Part shown: piece after piece, positions 23,904 to 32,241 of the stretch
Numbering within the stretch: the stretch's first letter is position 1
Layout of the letters: each line of letters begins with the position of its first letter
Source of the DNA: CAUZIZ01 sp965219855
Lineage (GTDB): Bacteria; Acidobacteriota; UBA6911; RPQK01; JAJDTT01
DNA length: 64,000 bases
Assembly: GCA_965219855.1 (NCBI GenBank)
Contig: CBDCOR010000014.1
Coordinates: forward strand, 124,001-188,000
Direction: 5' to 3'
Notes under the pieces: model-generated
What the model saw: the letters and a program-made list of their open reading frames with translations, nothing else
Told to the model about the DNA's origin: nothing
The model's database searches: none
Position numbers and translations under genes: made by a program

Positions 23904-25930
23904 GTGCGCCTGTGAAGGCGTTTGATCAGAAGGGTGAAAGTCCCTTCCAGGCTAACGTTACCGGCCTGAAGTCGACAGTGGTAACTGCGTTTCCGTGAGG
24001 AAGGGTGGAGAGCAACCTGAGACGAACGACCAATCCGTAACGCAAGTGAACTCGATTCGGCCAAGCCTGTCGGGGAGGGTCCTGGCAAAGCCCGAACCCT
24101 TGACCGCGCGACGGCCATCCCTCCGACCTGAACGGTCTGCCCGGGGGGATAGACGCGGCAAGTCACGGCGGTGAAGTAACGTGACAAAGCGACCGTGACG
24201 AAATGGCAATGCGGTGGTTGGAGATGGAGAGGTCGGAAGGTCAAACGAGATAAGCAGGGAGATCTGTCGGGTGAGGGACGTGGACGACCCATCGTGAGAG
24301 CTCGCAGTGGGGGACGCTGCGTGAGCAATGGCCCAGGCCCGCGGTGCAGTATCGCCCGCCGAAGGGGAGCGAACCTGGCGATACCGGTGAGGTCGGTTGA
24401 AGCGGCTCGACAGAAGTCAGAGCTCCCATAGTAGCGGGGAAGCCGTGCAGCAAAACGCGGTGGAGCGAAGGGGAGCAGGAAGGTAGATGCGAAATGACTA
24501 AATCGCGGAAACGTAACTCCGCCCAAAGGCGGGACTACATCCCGGTCACAGTGCCGTTTTCGGCTAGCCCGGCTGGAGAGCCCGCTGGCATCGAACAGTG
24601 GGCTCATCGCGCGGTTTGGACGGATCGCATGTTGGAGACACTTTTGAAAGGAAAGGTGAGAGGAGGGAAATGGCACACGCTGATCGATAAGGTGTTTTGC
24701 AGCCGGAACCTTTCCAGCTCGGCCGAGAAGGTCTTGGGCAGGAAAGGAGCGGCGGGAGTGGACCGGCAAACGTGGGGGGATTTCGCCGAACACGAGCGGG
24801 AGGAACTCGAATGGTTGCAGGAAGAACTGCGTGAGGGGACCTATCGTCCGGCAGCGGTGCTGCGGAGGTGGATTCCCAAAACAGGCAGTTCGGAAAAGCG
24901 ACCGCTGAGGATTCCGACCGTGCGGGATCGAGTCGTGCAAACGGCTTTGGTCCACGGGATCGAGCCGATTCTGGAGGCCACGTTCCATGATCGAAGCTAC
25001 GGCTTTCGTCATGGGCGAGGGTGCCACGGCGCACTGCGGTACGTCGAAGAGCTGCTCGAAGCCGGTTATGTGTATGTCGTCGACGCGGATCTGAAGGGTT
25101 ACTTCGATACGATCCCGAAAGATCGACTGTTGGACCTGATCCAACAGAAGATATCGGATCGCCGCGTGCTGGGCCTGGTTCAGCTGTTTCTGAATCAGGG
25201 GATACTGGAAGAGCTGCGTAAGTGGATTCCGGAAGCCGGAGTCCCCCAAGGCGCCGTTCTTTCTCCGGTGTTGTCGAATGCCTACCTCAATCCCCTGGAC
25301 CATCGGATGGCCGATCTGGGCTTCCAGATGGTGCGCTACGCGGATGACTTTGTCCTGCTGTGTCGCGCACCCGAGGAGGCTGAAGCGGCCCTGGCCGAAG
25401 GGCGGGACTGGGTGGAGGACAACGGGCTGAGACTGCATCCCGAGAAGACACACATCGTGGACTCGCGAGAGAAGAGCTTTTCGTTCTTGGGCGATTCGTT
25501 CCGAGGCCGTTTTCGGTTTCCACGAGCGAAGAGCCACCGAAAGTTCGTCGAGCGCATTCACGAGCTGACGCCGCGCAAGTCGGGCGACTCGCTGGAGGTC
25601 ATCCTCCAGCGGCTCAATCGCTCGACGCAAGGCTGGTTCAACTACTTCCGGCACTGTCATTGGAACATCTTCAAGGACTACGACGGTCTGATCCGTCATC
25701 GTTTGCGACGCCTGCTTCTGAAGCGCAACCGGAAGAATAGAAAACGCCTCTGTCGAAATCACCGTTGGCCCAACGCCTTCTTTACGGATCATGGGTTCAC
25801 GAGCCTGACTGACGCCCATATCCGTTTCGTCCAATCCATAGGAACCTACTGACTGGAGAGCTGTATGCGGGAGAATCGCACGTGCAGTTCGGAGGGAGGG
25901 GAGCCGGGTGACCGTGCTTCCCTACCCTAT
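23904..25930 (+). mobile_element. Group II intron, copy 3 (2,027 bp)
   Basis: It has the same ends and length as the other copies, with domain V at 25858-25890. The 3' exon is CGCCGGACTCGAAGTTTCG, matching the uninterrupted repeat at 29749 (CGCCGGACCCAAAGTTTCC). This is the best visible proof of the exact insertion point, between GCTA and C. Confidence 0.94.
24494..25852 (+). CDS. ltrA: Group II intron reverse transcriptase/maturase, copy 3
   Basis: A 452-residue RT/maturase with two private changes: Arg for Gly in KRPLRIPTV, inside a conserved RT block, and His for Arg in LIRHRLRRLL. The Gly-to-Arg change falls in the otherwise invariant PLGIP motif of group II RTs and could impair activity. 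The rest, including YADD and the maturase region, is as in the other copies. Confidence 0.95.
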   Translation: MTKSRKRNSAQRRDYIPVTVPFSASPAGEPAGIEQWAHRAVWTDRMLETLLKGKVRGGKWHTLIDKVFCSRNLSSSAEKVLGRKGAAGVDRQTWGDFAEHEREELEWLQEELREGTYRPAAVLRRWIPKTGSSEKRPLRIPTVRDRVVQTALVHGIEPILEATFHDRSYGFRHGRGCHGALRYVEELLEAGYVYVVDADLKGYFDTIPKDRLLDLIQQKISDRRVLGLVQLFLNQGILEELRKWIPEAGVPQGAVLSPVLSNAYLNPLDHRMADLGFQMVRYADDFVLLCRAPEEAEAALAEGRDWVEDNGLRLHPEKTHIVDSREKSFSFLGDSFRGRFRFPRAKSHRKFVERIHELTPRKSGDSLEVILQRLNRSTQGWFNYFRHCHWNIFKDYDGLIRHRLRRLLLKRNRKNRKRLCRNHRWPNAFFTDHGFTSLTDAHIRFVQSIGTY

Positions 25931-25966
25931 CGCCGGACTCGAAGTTTCGTTCTCCAAACTGAAACT

Positions 25967-26452
25967 TCAGCGCACCGCTATTGAGGTCCGCCGTTCGAGC
26001 TCCAGCAACATCTTTTTCGCTGGCAACCCCCCTCCGAAGCCGGTGAGTGAGCCCGACTTCCCGATCACTCGGTGGCAGGGTACGACGATAGGAAGCGGAT
26101 TGGAGCCGACGGCCGCACCCACCGCGCGGCTGGCCTTGGGATTCCCGATCCGCGCCGCCAATTCTCCATAAGAGATCGTTTCGCCATACGGTATTCGCTG
26201 CAGTGCTCCCCAGACTTGGAGCCGAAATGCGGTTCCACTCGGACTCAGCGGAAACTGGAACTTGAAGCGTTCTCCCGCAAAGTAGGCCACGAGCTGCGCC
26301 GCGACACTCCGGAACGGCTGAGGATCTTCAATCCAATCGGCCTCTACGTCGCGGTGACCGAAACCCTCTGGAAATCCGATGACATGAAGGCCTTCCGCAG
26401 TCCCGGCTAGCAACAGTGCACCCAGCGGACTATCGGTGTAGCAGTATTTCAT
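25967..26452 (-). CDS. ogt: Methylated-DNA-protein-cysteine S-methyltransferase
   Basis: A 161-residue suicide repair protein that transfers alkyl groups from O6-alkylguanine in DNA to its own Cys126. The active-site motif PIVVPCHRVIGKSGSLTGF is intact, as are the helix-turn-helix and Arg-finger region (SYGELAARIGNPKASRAVGA) and GTAFRLQVWGAL. The N-terminal domain is short (MKYCYTDSPLGALLLAGTAE), so it is of Ogt/MGMT type without an AraC (Ada) domain. Start ATG 26452 has a GAGGT ribosome site. It lies 36 bases from intron copy 3 and is transcribed towards it. Confidence 0.93.
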   Translation of the reverse strand: MKYCYTDSPLGALLLAGTAEGLHVIGFPEGFGHRDVEADWIEDPQPFRSVAAQLVAYFAGERFKFQFPLSPSGTAFRLQVWGALQRIPYGETISYGELAARIGNPKASRAVGAAVGSNPLPIVVPCHRVIGKSGSLTGFGGGLPAKKMLLELERRTSIAVR

Positions 26453-26603
26453 AGAGACCTCGTAAGTTTGGTCAGCTCCCCGGAGGGAAGCGCGACGGAT
26501 GGGTAATCAAGGCGCCCGGGAGTATCCTGGCATCAAGTCCATTAAATACGTACTCATGACGCCCCCGTGCGGAACTCTTCCGCGCTACAGCTCTCATGGT
26601 CTC

Positions 26604-27998
26604 TTAAAAAAGCTCCCTTTGGGGTAAAGTTGTAAGGCGTAGCCAAGGATCGTCCGTCTTCTGCCGGAAGCTTGTGACTTTGCGTCTTAGCTCTCGCAAC
26701 ACGGCACCAAAGGATGGATCGGCGGCCAGGTTTAGAACCTCATCGGGATCCTGGTCCAGATCGTAGAGTTCCTCCATGGGTCGCCGTATGTAGGATTCCA
26801 AGAGACGCCGACCCATTCGGCCTTGCTTCTGAATGCTCTTCCAGGTGGGCGACGCAAAAAGGTCGCTGGCATGAGGGAACCCCAACTCCGGAAACAGGTT
26901 CAGCAAATACTTATAGCGGCGCGTCCGAACCCCACGGATTGGATAGTACATGGTGATCTCATGGAAGGTGGGGGATAGGTAGGCCTCATCCCACCCGGGG
27001 GGATTCTCCTCCTCCAAAATAGGTAGAAAGGAGCGCCCGGGGAGTTCCTCCTTCGGGGGAGGCGTCCCCGTCCAATCCAGGATCGTGGGCAGCAAGTCGC
27101 CATAGCTGACAATGGCGTTGTTGACGAGCCCTTTCCGGGTTTGTTTGGGGGACCGGACGAGCAGCGGGAGATGGACACCGGAATCGTAGAGGTTGGTTTT
27201 GGCGCCGGGGAAGGGAATTCCGTTGTCGCTTAGATAGATGACCAGGGTATCCTTTTCGCGACCCGCTCCCTCCAACTCTCGCAGTACCAGTCCGATACCT
27301 TGATCCAGCCGACTCACCGCCTGATAGTGCTCAGCCAGCTCCTTTCGGACCGCGAGTTGATCGGGTAGGAAGCGGGGAACCTTCACTTGAAGTGGATCGT
27401 ATCTGACCTCTTCCACCCCGGAGTAGGATACTTCGTTCCCGAAGCCCCGCCGGGACCGGTGCGGATCGCTGTAACCCACCAAGAGGAAGAACGCTCGGCC
27501 CGATTGCTCTTTGAAAAACTCGCCGGCCTTCCGCGCCATCGCAGCGACATCCCGGTTCCCTCCGGTTTCTCTCCCCGAGACACTGTAGTCGTAAGGATAG
27601 ACAGATGCCGGTTTGACATGAAGCTTCCCCACCACACCGGTGGTGTAACCATTGTCCTTCAGCAAACGCGGCAATGACTGAATAGCCTCGAGGGCATGGA
27701 AGTTGTGGTCCCTGTGGGTGTGTCCGTACTGTCCGGTGCTGTGGTTGAATCGTCCGGTCAGAATCACCGACCGACTTGCGCTGCAAGAAGCCACCGTTGC
27801 GAAAGCATGAGTAAAGCGGACACCCTCACGGGCGAGGCGATCCTGGTTGGGCGTCTGAATCACAGGATTCCCATAGCATCCTGCATCCAGACCCTGATCG
27901 TCGGAGATCAAGAGAAGAACACTTTGAGCCGGAGCGGTCCCTGAAGCAACCAGCAGTCCCAACCCAAAACACCAGACACGGAACGCGAACCCGGTCAT
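26604..27998 (-). CDS. Secreted sulfatase (S1 family)
   Basis: A 464-residue arylsulfatase-superfamily enzyme. A signal peptide (RVWCFGLGLLVASGTAPAQS) is followed by the metal-binding SVLLLISDDQGLDAGCYGN, then the formylglycine motif CSASRSVILTGR (Cys72; C-x-A-x-R, accepted by formylglycine-generating enzyme), VVGKLHV, FFLLVGYSDPHR and the second metal site YLSDNGIPFPGAKTNLYDSG. Its ELYDLDQDPDEVLNLA C-terminal segment is standard. The C-S-A-S-R version and overall length resemble N-sulfoglucosamine sulfohydrolase-like enzymes, so a sulfated polysaccharide is a plausible substrate, but this is inference. It is transcribed divergently from the sialidase-like gene. Confidence 0.9.
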   Translation of the reverse strand: MTGFAFRVWCFGLGLLVASGTAPAQSVLLLISDDQGLDAGCYGNPVIQTPNQDRLAREGVRFTHAFATVASCSASRSVILTGRFNHSTGQYGHTHRDHNFHALEAIQSLPRLLKDNGYTTGVVGKLHVKPASVYPYDYSVSGRETGGNRDVAAMARKAGEFFKEQSGRAFFLLVGYSDPHRSRRGFGNEVSYSGVEEVRYDPLQVKVPRFLPDQLAVRKELAEHYQAVSRLDQGIGLVLRELEGAGREKDTLVIYLSDNGIPFPGAKTNLYDSGVHLPLLVRSPKQTRKGLVNNAIVSYGDLLPTILDWTGTPPPKEELPGRSFLPILEEENPPGWDEAYLSPTFHEITMYYPIRGVRTRRYKYLLNLFPELGFPHASDLFASPTWKSIQKQGRMGRRLLESYIRRPMEELYDLDQDPDEVLNLAADPSFGAVLRELRRKVTSFRQKTDDPWLRLTTLPQRELF

Positions 27999-28127
27999 CC
28001 TTTTCTTCCCAAGAACACTCCGTCGATTCTAGCAGGTGGCCGGAGAACACGCGATGCAACAAAAATGCGATCCGAAGATCTGATTCAGCTTCTTGTGAAA
28101 TCGGGCCAGATCAACAATAATGTGCCC

Positions 28128-29591
28128 ATGAAGGGCATGAACCGAAGGGAATTCCAGCAGAGAATGGGCTTGGCTCTGGTGGCTGCTCCTGTTGTCGGCG
28201 GAGCCTCTTGTGGCCCCCAGGAATCGTCTCCGCGGATCGAGAAGCCCTCGCCGGGAATAGATTCCTTTGAATCCTTGAAGATGACCTTGGGCGAGGCCGA
28301 TGTGAAAATTCCCCCAAAAGCTCCTGAGGGTGAGAACTGGCGTTACGGCATCGGTCTCCCGTTTCAACTGGCCTCCGGCAAAGCAGCACTTTTCTGCAAC
28401 ATCAAGGGGAAGCGAGGCCAGGACTTCGAGGCGGGGAACGATTTGATCGTCTTCGATTCGATCGCCGACGGAGTGCGCGAGATCTTTCCCATCGTCCGCA
28501 ACGAGGTCCGAGACGATCCCCACACCGGGAAGCCCGCCGACGTGGTCAAGTATCCGACTCGCGGCGGATTCGTACCATTCGGCGCCAAGCGGCCGGACGG
28601 CTCCCCCTATCCCAATGCCGGAACCGGATTCGGTTTGAACCAGGCCATCGGCTGGCCGCTGGGGGGCTCCAGCGCAACCGAGGATTCGACGCGCTACTGG
28701 TACTGGGACGTTCAGCAGTACCGGTACGACGGCCAGGTCTTCAGTGTGGAGTCGAGCGAAGCCGTCGATGTTGGGGATCTGCTTCCGGAGTGGATCATCA
28801 GCGATGGGGGCCTCACCAATGCGGTCCCTGACGGGGATGATTTTCTGGTCGGCATGACCGGCGCCGAAGGAAGTGCAGAATCGTGGAACCAAGCGGGTCG
28901 GCCGGCGGGAGCAGGTGTCATGCGCTGGCAGCGCAAGTCGGAGCGCTGGGTGGCGACTTCGTTTGTACGGATCACCGATCTGGATGGATCCTTCGAGCCG
29001 AGCCTGATCCGCGATACCGATGGCAGCCTCCTTTTTTGTGCCCGAGCCGGGAGCGAGCGTGGGCGCCGTCGACTCGAATCCCGGGTCTGGCGCTCCGGCG
29101 ACGGAGGTGAAAGTTGGGAACAGACCATCTTCGTGTTGGGAGCGATCGGCGGAAGTCCAATTACCCTTAACCAGGCGGCTGATGGGAGCCCCTACATCGC
29201 AGCAAACCTCTTCGAAGTATTGCTCCATCCGATTGCGGAGCGCTTTCGTCCCAAGAAGGATGATCGGGGCATCGAGTACGCTGCTCCTGCCGGTCGTGAG
29301 AAGCTCTGCCTCTGGCCCCTGAACCAAGCCCGCGACGGACTCGAGACTCCGATCCTGGTACGGGACTCGGTCGCGGAGTTCGGACTGGCCCCTTCGGGCG
29401 ACACCTGGAATATCGACCACCCCTCGGCGATGACGGTCCAGCTGGCCGATGGAGGCTGGCACAATGTCATCGCCATGCGCATCTGCGACCATGCCGAGGT
29501 CAGGGAAGGCGTCGACCCGGCCCCTCAGACGGGATGCTACGTAGAGGAGATTCTGTCCCCAGGTGAAGCAATCCCGCGCTGGAACCTTTAG
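28128..29591 (+). CDS. Sialidase/BNR-superfamily exported protein
   Basis: About 487 residues from ATG 28128. The N-terminus MKGMNRREFQQRMGLALVAA followed by PVVGGASCG looks like a Tat-type signal (RRE-F) with a possible lipoprotein Cys. The body has beta-propeller features of the sialidase superfamily, for example ITDLDGSFEPSLIRDTDGSL, VWRSGDGGESWEQTIFV (an Asp-box-like S-x-D-x-G-x-x-W) and ITLNQAADGSPYIAANLF. Catalytic sialidase residues cannot be assigned by eye, so a glycan-binding or hydrolytic role is open. An in-frame ATG at 28137 is an alternative start; the extension to 28065 lacks support. It is divergent from the sulfatase, and the two may serve one glycan-degrading function. Confidence 0.7.
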   Translation: MKGMNRREFQQRMGLALVAAPVVGGASCGPQESSPRIEKPSPGIDSFESLKMTLGEADVKIPPKAPEGENWRYGIGLPFQLASGKAALFCNIKGKRGQDFEAGNDLIVFDSIADGVREIFPIVRNEVRDDPHTGKPADVVKYPTRGGFVPFGAKRPDGSPYPNAGTGFGLNQAIGWPLGGSSATEDSTRYWYWDVQQYRYDGQVFSVESSEAVDVGDLLPEWIISDGGLTNAVPDGDDFLVGMTGAEGSAESWNQAGRPAGAGVMRWQRKSERWVATSFVRITDLDGSFEPSLIRDTDGSLLFCARAGSERGRRRLESRVWRSGDGGESWEQTIFVLGAIGGSPITLNQAADGSPYIAANLFEVLLHPIAERFRPKKDDRGIEYAAPAGREKLCLWPLNQARDGLETPILVRDSVAEFGLAPSGDTWNIDHPSAMTVQLADGGWHNVIAMRICDHAEVREGVDPAPQTGCYVEEILSPGEAIPRWNL

Positions 29592-30000
29592 CGAAAGAAA
29601 CTCTTGCGTCCGGTCGCAGGGGTGTTCTCCAGGCCGCCGTGGGTCGAGCTAAGCTGAAACTTCATTGGCGAATGTAGCTTTGGCCTCCAGGCCGAAGTCT
29701 TATTTTTCCGAGCCTTTGGCTCGGACGGCGGCCTGGAGCCCACCGCTACGCCGGACCCAAAGTTTCCTTCTGAATGATCCGGCTCGCAGCCGGTGGCGGG
29801 ACTTCGGGAGCCTTCCTGCATTATCCATCAGGAGCGGGTCACACCGGCGGTAGCTTCTCCGGGGGAACTCGACCCGATCAACCTTGCCAGTGAACATGCT
29901 GGACTCTTGGATCGACTTCGACAAATTCGAACGAGTCTGCTAGTTGGACGCGTTGACTGACTGGCCCCGCCGGGGAGGGTGTAAGAAGTCGGAACCGAGT
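29592..30000. repeat. Intergenic repeats, including an intact (empty) intron target
   Basis: A half palindrome lies at 29611-29646. A full unit follows: AGCTGAAACTTCATTGGCG, the palindrome at 29674-29749 (GTAGCTTTGG ... CCCACCGCTAC), CGCCGGACCCAAAGTTTCC and a closing GATCCGGCTCGCAGCCGG hairpin. Because no intron interrupts GCTA/CGCCGGA here, it documents the empty site. The remaining 200 bases up to the phosphoesterase stop show no gene. Confidence 0.8.
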
Positions 30001-31932
30001 TCACCGCGCTAGCTCGCTGAGGTTCAGCGCGACCTTGGAATCTGAGCGACGAAACACCCCGGACGCCGGATGCGATTCCATGGTTTCCCAGCGGGGTCTC
30101 CACCAGAGGTCCACCCGCGACCCGGTGAGAGCGTCCACATCGCGAACCGCTAGATTCAGGCGGAGGGTTTCCCAGGGGACTCCTCGGGTTTGGTCCAGGG
30201 AGGCGTGGGGAATAGCCCATTCGAGGGTGTACCCTTCTGTGCTCGGAGCCCCCAGTATCCGGACACCTTCCCTGTGGTTCTGCGCTGGATCCACGGTGGC
30301 GTTGCCGATGGTTGAAGGTGGTATTACACGGGCAGCCGGAGCAACCTTTTCGATCGCGGATCCAGCTTCTCTGACAGCGTTCTTACTCTCCGGATGCCGG
30401 GGATCAAGATGGAGGACAACGGAATCCTGGTACGAAGTCGTCCCCACCCTATGGACCCACTGATCGTCCAGTACCTGGACACCGACGTAGAGGAACTCCT
30501 CATCCTGCGCCAACCCAAACCGTACCATGAGATCCTGGAGACCCTTCCAGGCAGAGACATCCCCTGTTATTTGCTGGGGTCGCGCCATGGAAAAAGGCAG
30601 TGAGGACCAATCGTCAAGGCGTCCGTCCAAGGTCATGGATCCTTTGGCAACACGTTCTATGACCGGCGTCCGCTCCGGGGCTGCGTAGAAGGTCCGCTGC
30701 CAGGACACGGGTTGAGGCAGATCTTTGGGCTCGTAGGTAGTGATCACCTCCATCGGCAGGGCGTCTTGACTGGTGATCCCCTGTCCCTGGGGCCACTCTA
30801 CCAACACTCTCACCACCTCGGTCGAACCGGCAGCTACCGTCTTGGACAGGGCGTACGGTGTCGGTCTAAGGCGATCGTGAAACTCCCAACGAAGGCGAAC
30901 CTGCAGCGGGATTTCCGCTCGGTTTTCGATATGAATCAGGGTTTGGCCTTGAGTGGCGGATTGCGCACTGATGGGTTCGATACTAATGTCATAGGCGTCT
31001 CCCAGTCGATCTGTTAGCTTGGTCATCGTATGCGTTGGAAGGTCCCCATCTAGAATTCCGTCCAGTTTCAGGTGGGCCACCACGGGGCCTTCTCGGCTCA
31101 GCGTAACCCAGGTAACATGATCGAACCGGCCATGAAGGGGGCCAGCGAGGCTACTCACTCCCCCGGTTGTCGCCAACTGGTAGTACTTGTTCTGAGCGCG
31201 TTGGTAGCTGATATATCGGTGGCGGTGGCCGGCAAATACCGTGTGCGGACGTCCCCCCAGGGCCTCTTCCACCTCAGCCCAGCCTGACGTCTCTTCGTAA
31301 TCCCACAGAGGCTTGTGCAGGAAAACGAGGGTCCAACGGACTCCAGGATTGGCTTCCAGGGTCCGCTTTACGAAGTTCACCTGGTCCGGTCCAATCTGCG
31401 AGGGCGCTCCGTCTTCGGTGTTCAGGCAGAGGAAAAGAACGTCCTTGTAGAGAAAGTGATAATAGGTGGGCCCGAACCGCTTTTCCCATTGCCTGCGGGC
31501 CTCGGGGTCCCAGATATCATGGTTGCCGGGCACATAGAAGAAACGCATCCGCAGAGTGTCTACCAGGTGTCTGAACTCCTTCCACTCCCTCCCCACTTGC
31601 TCGAGATCCTCTGTACCCCCTTCAATGAGGTCCCCTACGCTCACGACGAACTCCGGCCTGATATGGTTGATCTTTCGAAGAGCCTGGACGAAGACTCCCT
31701 CCCGGTGTCCACCCGTCCGATCGGAAACCACGACGAATTGGAACTCATCCGAATCGTTGACAAATCCTTTGTCGGTCCAAGGTGCCGGGCCCTGGAAATC
31801 CGGTAGGAGGATTTGGCTCTGGTCCTGGGAGGTCCAGGCGACGACGAGTCCCAAACTGAAGAGCGTTCCCAGCAACAGTCGTGTGCGGATCGGGGCAGCA
31901 GGGCGCGGGAAAGTGTGTTTCGCCATGGTCAT
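30001..31932 (-). CDS. Secreted metallophosphoesterase with CBM9-like C-terminus
   Basis: A 643-residue exported protein. A signal anchor or peptide (RTRLLLGTLFSLGLVVAW) precedes a calcineurin-like catalytic domain with metal ligands in FVVVSDRTGG (Asp71), SVGDLIEGG (Asp101), YVPGNHDIW (Asn-His-Asp 137-139), WTLVFLHKPL and FAGHRHRY (235-238). A linker domain follows (about 300-430). The last 200 residues (KGSMTLDGRLDDWSSLPFSM ... DEEFLYVGVQVLDDQW ... GYTLEWAIPHASLD) resemble family 9 carbohydrate-binding/DOMON-type modules. A phosphoester substrate attached to a glycan is possible but not shown. Start is ATG 31932 or 31926. The 310-base gap upstream separates it from a divergent gene. Confidence 0.85.
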   Translation of the reverse strand: MTMAKHTFPRPAAPIRTRLLLGTLFSLGLVVAWTSQDQSQILLPDFQGPAPWTDKGFVNDSDEFQFVVVSDRTGGHREGVFVQALRKINHIRPEFVVSVGDLIEGGTEDLEQVGREWKEFRHLVDTLRMRFFYVPGNHDIWDPEARRQWEKRFGPTYYHFLYKDVLFLCLNTEDGAPSQIGPDQVNFVKRTLEANPGVRWTLVFLHKPLWDYEETSGWAEVEEALGGRPHTVFAGHRHRYISYQRAQNKYYQLATTGGVSSLAGPLHGRFDHVTWVTLSREGPVVAHLKLDGILDGDLPTHTMTKLTDRLGDAYDISIEPISAQSATQGQTLIHIENRAEIPLQVRLRWEFHDRLRPTPYALSKTVAAGSTEVVRVLVEWPQGQGITSQDALPMEVITTYEPKDLPQPVSWQRTFYAAPERTPVIERVAKGSMTLDGRLDDWSSLPFSMARPQQITGDVSAWKGLQDLMVRFGLAQDEEFLYVGVQVLDDQWVHRVGTTSYQDSVVLHLDPRHPESKNAVREAGSAIEKVAPAARVIPPSTIGNATVDPAQNHREGVRILGAPSTEGYTLEWAIPHASLDQTRGVPWETLRLNLAVRDVDALTGSRVDLWWRPRWETMESHPASGVFRRSDSKVALNLSELAR

Positions 31933-32241
31933 ATCCTATTCGTCCTTATTCGCGTGCTCGTTTAGAACACTTCGGGAGACTTCTTGCAGCGCGTCGTGCG
32001 TATCGGACTTCAACTAAGGACACCCTTGATCGCGGCTGTTTGGATGGTAGCGCACCCATCGACAGCAGCGCAATCAGGCCGCAGTGGATCGTTTCGATAA
32101 AAGATTCTTCCGGTCCACAGAGGGTGCAGTCTCTTCCGAGTGATTTCTCGACTTTACCTTCATGAAATGGAACACTAAGCCGAGTCATCAAGATGAAAAC
32201 CTCTGGGCAAATTGGGCGATTATCATAAACAGGGAAAAGAC
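31933..32241. other. Divergent intergenic region
   Basis: About 310 bases between divergently transcribed phosphoesterase and secreted hypothetical genes. Both promoters must lie here, but I cannot assign convincing -35/-10 boxes. No repeat of the families seen elsewhere is present. Confidence 0.4.
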
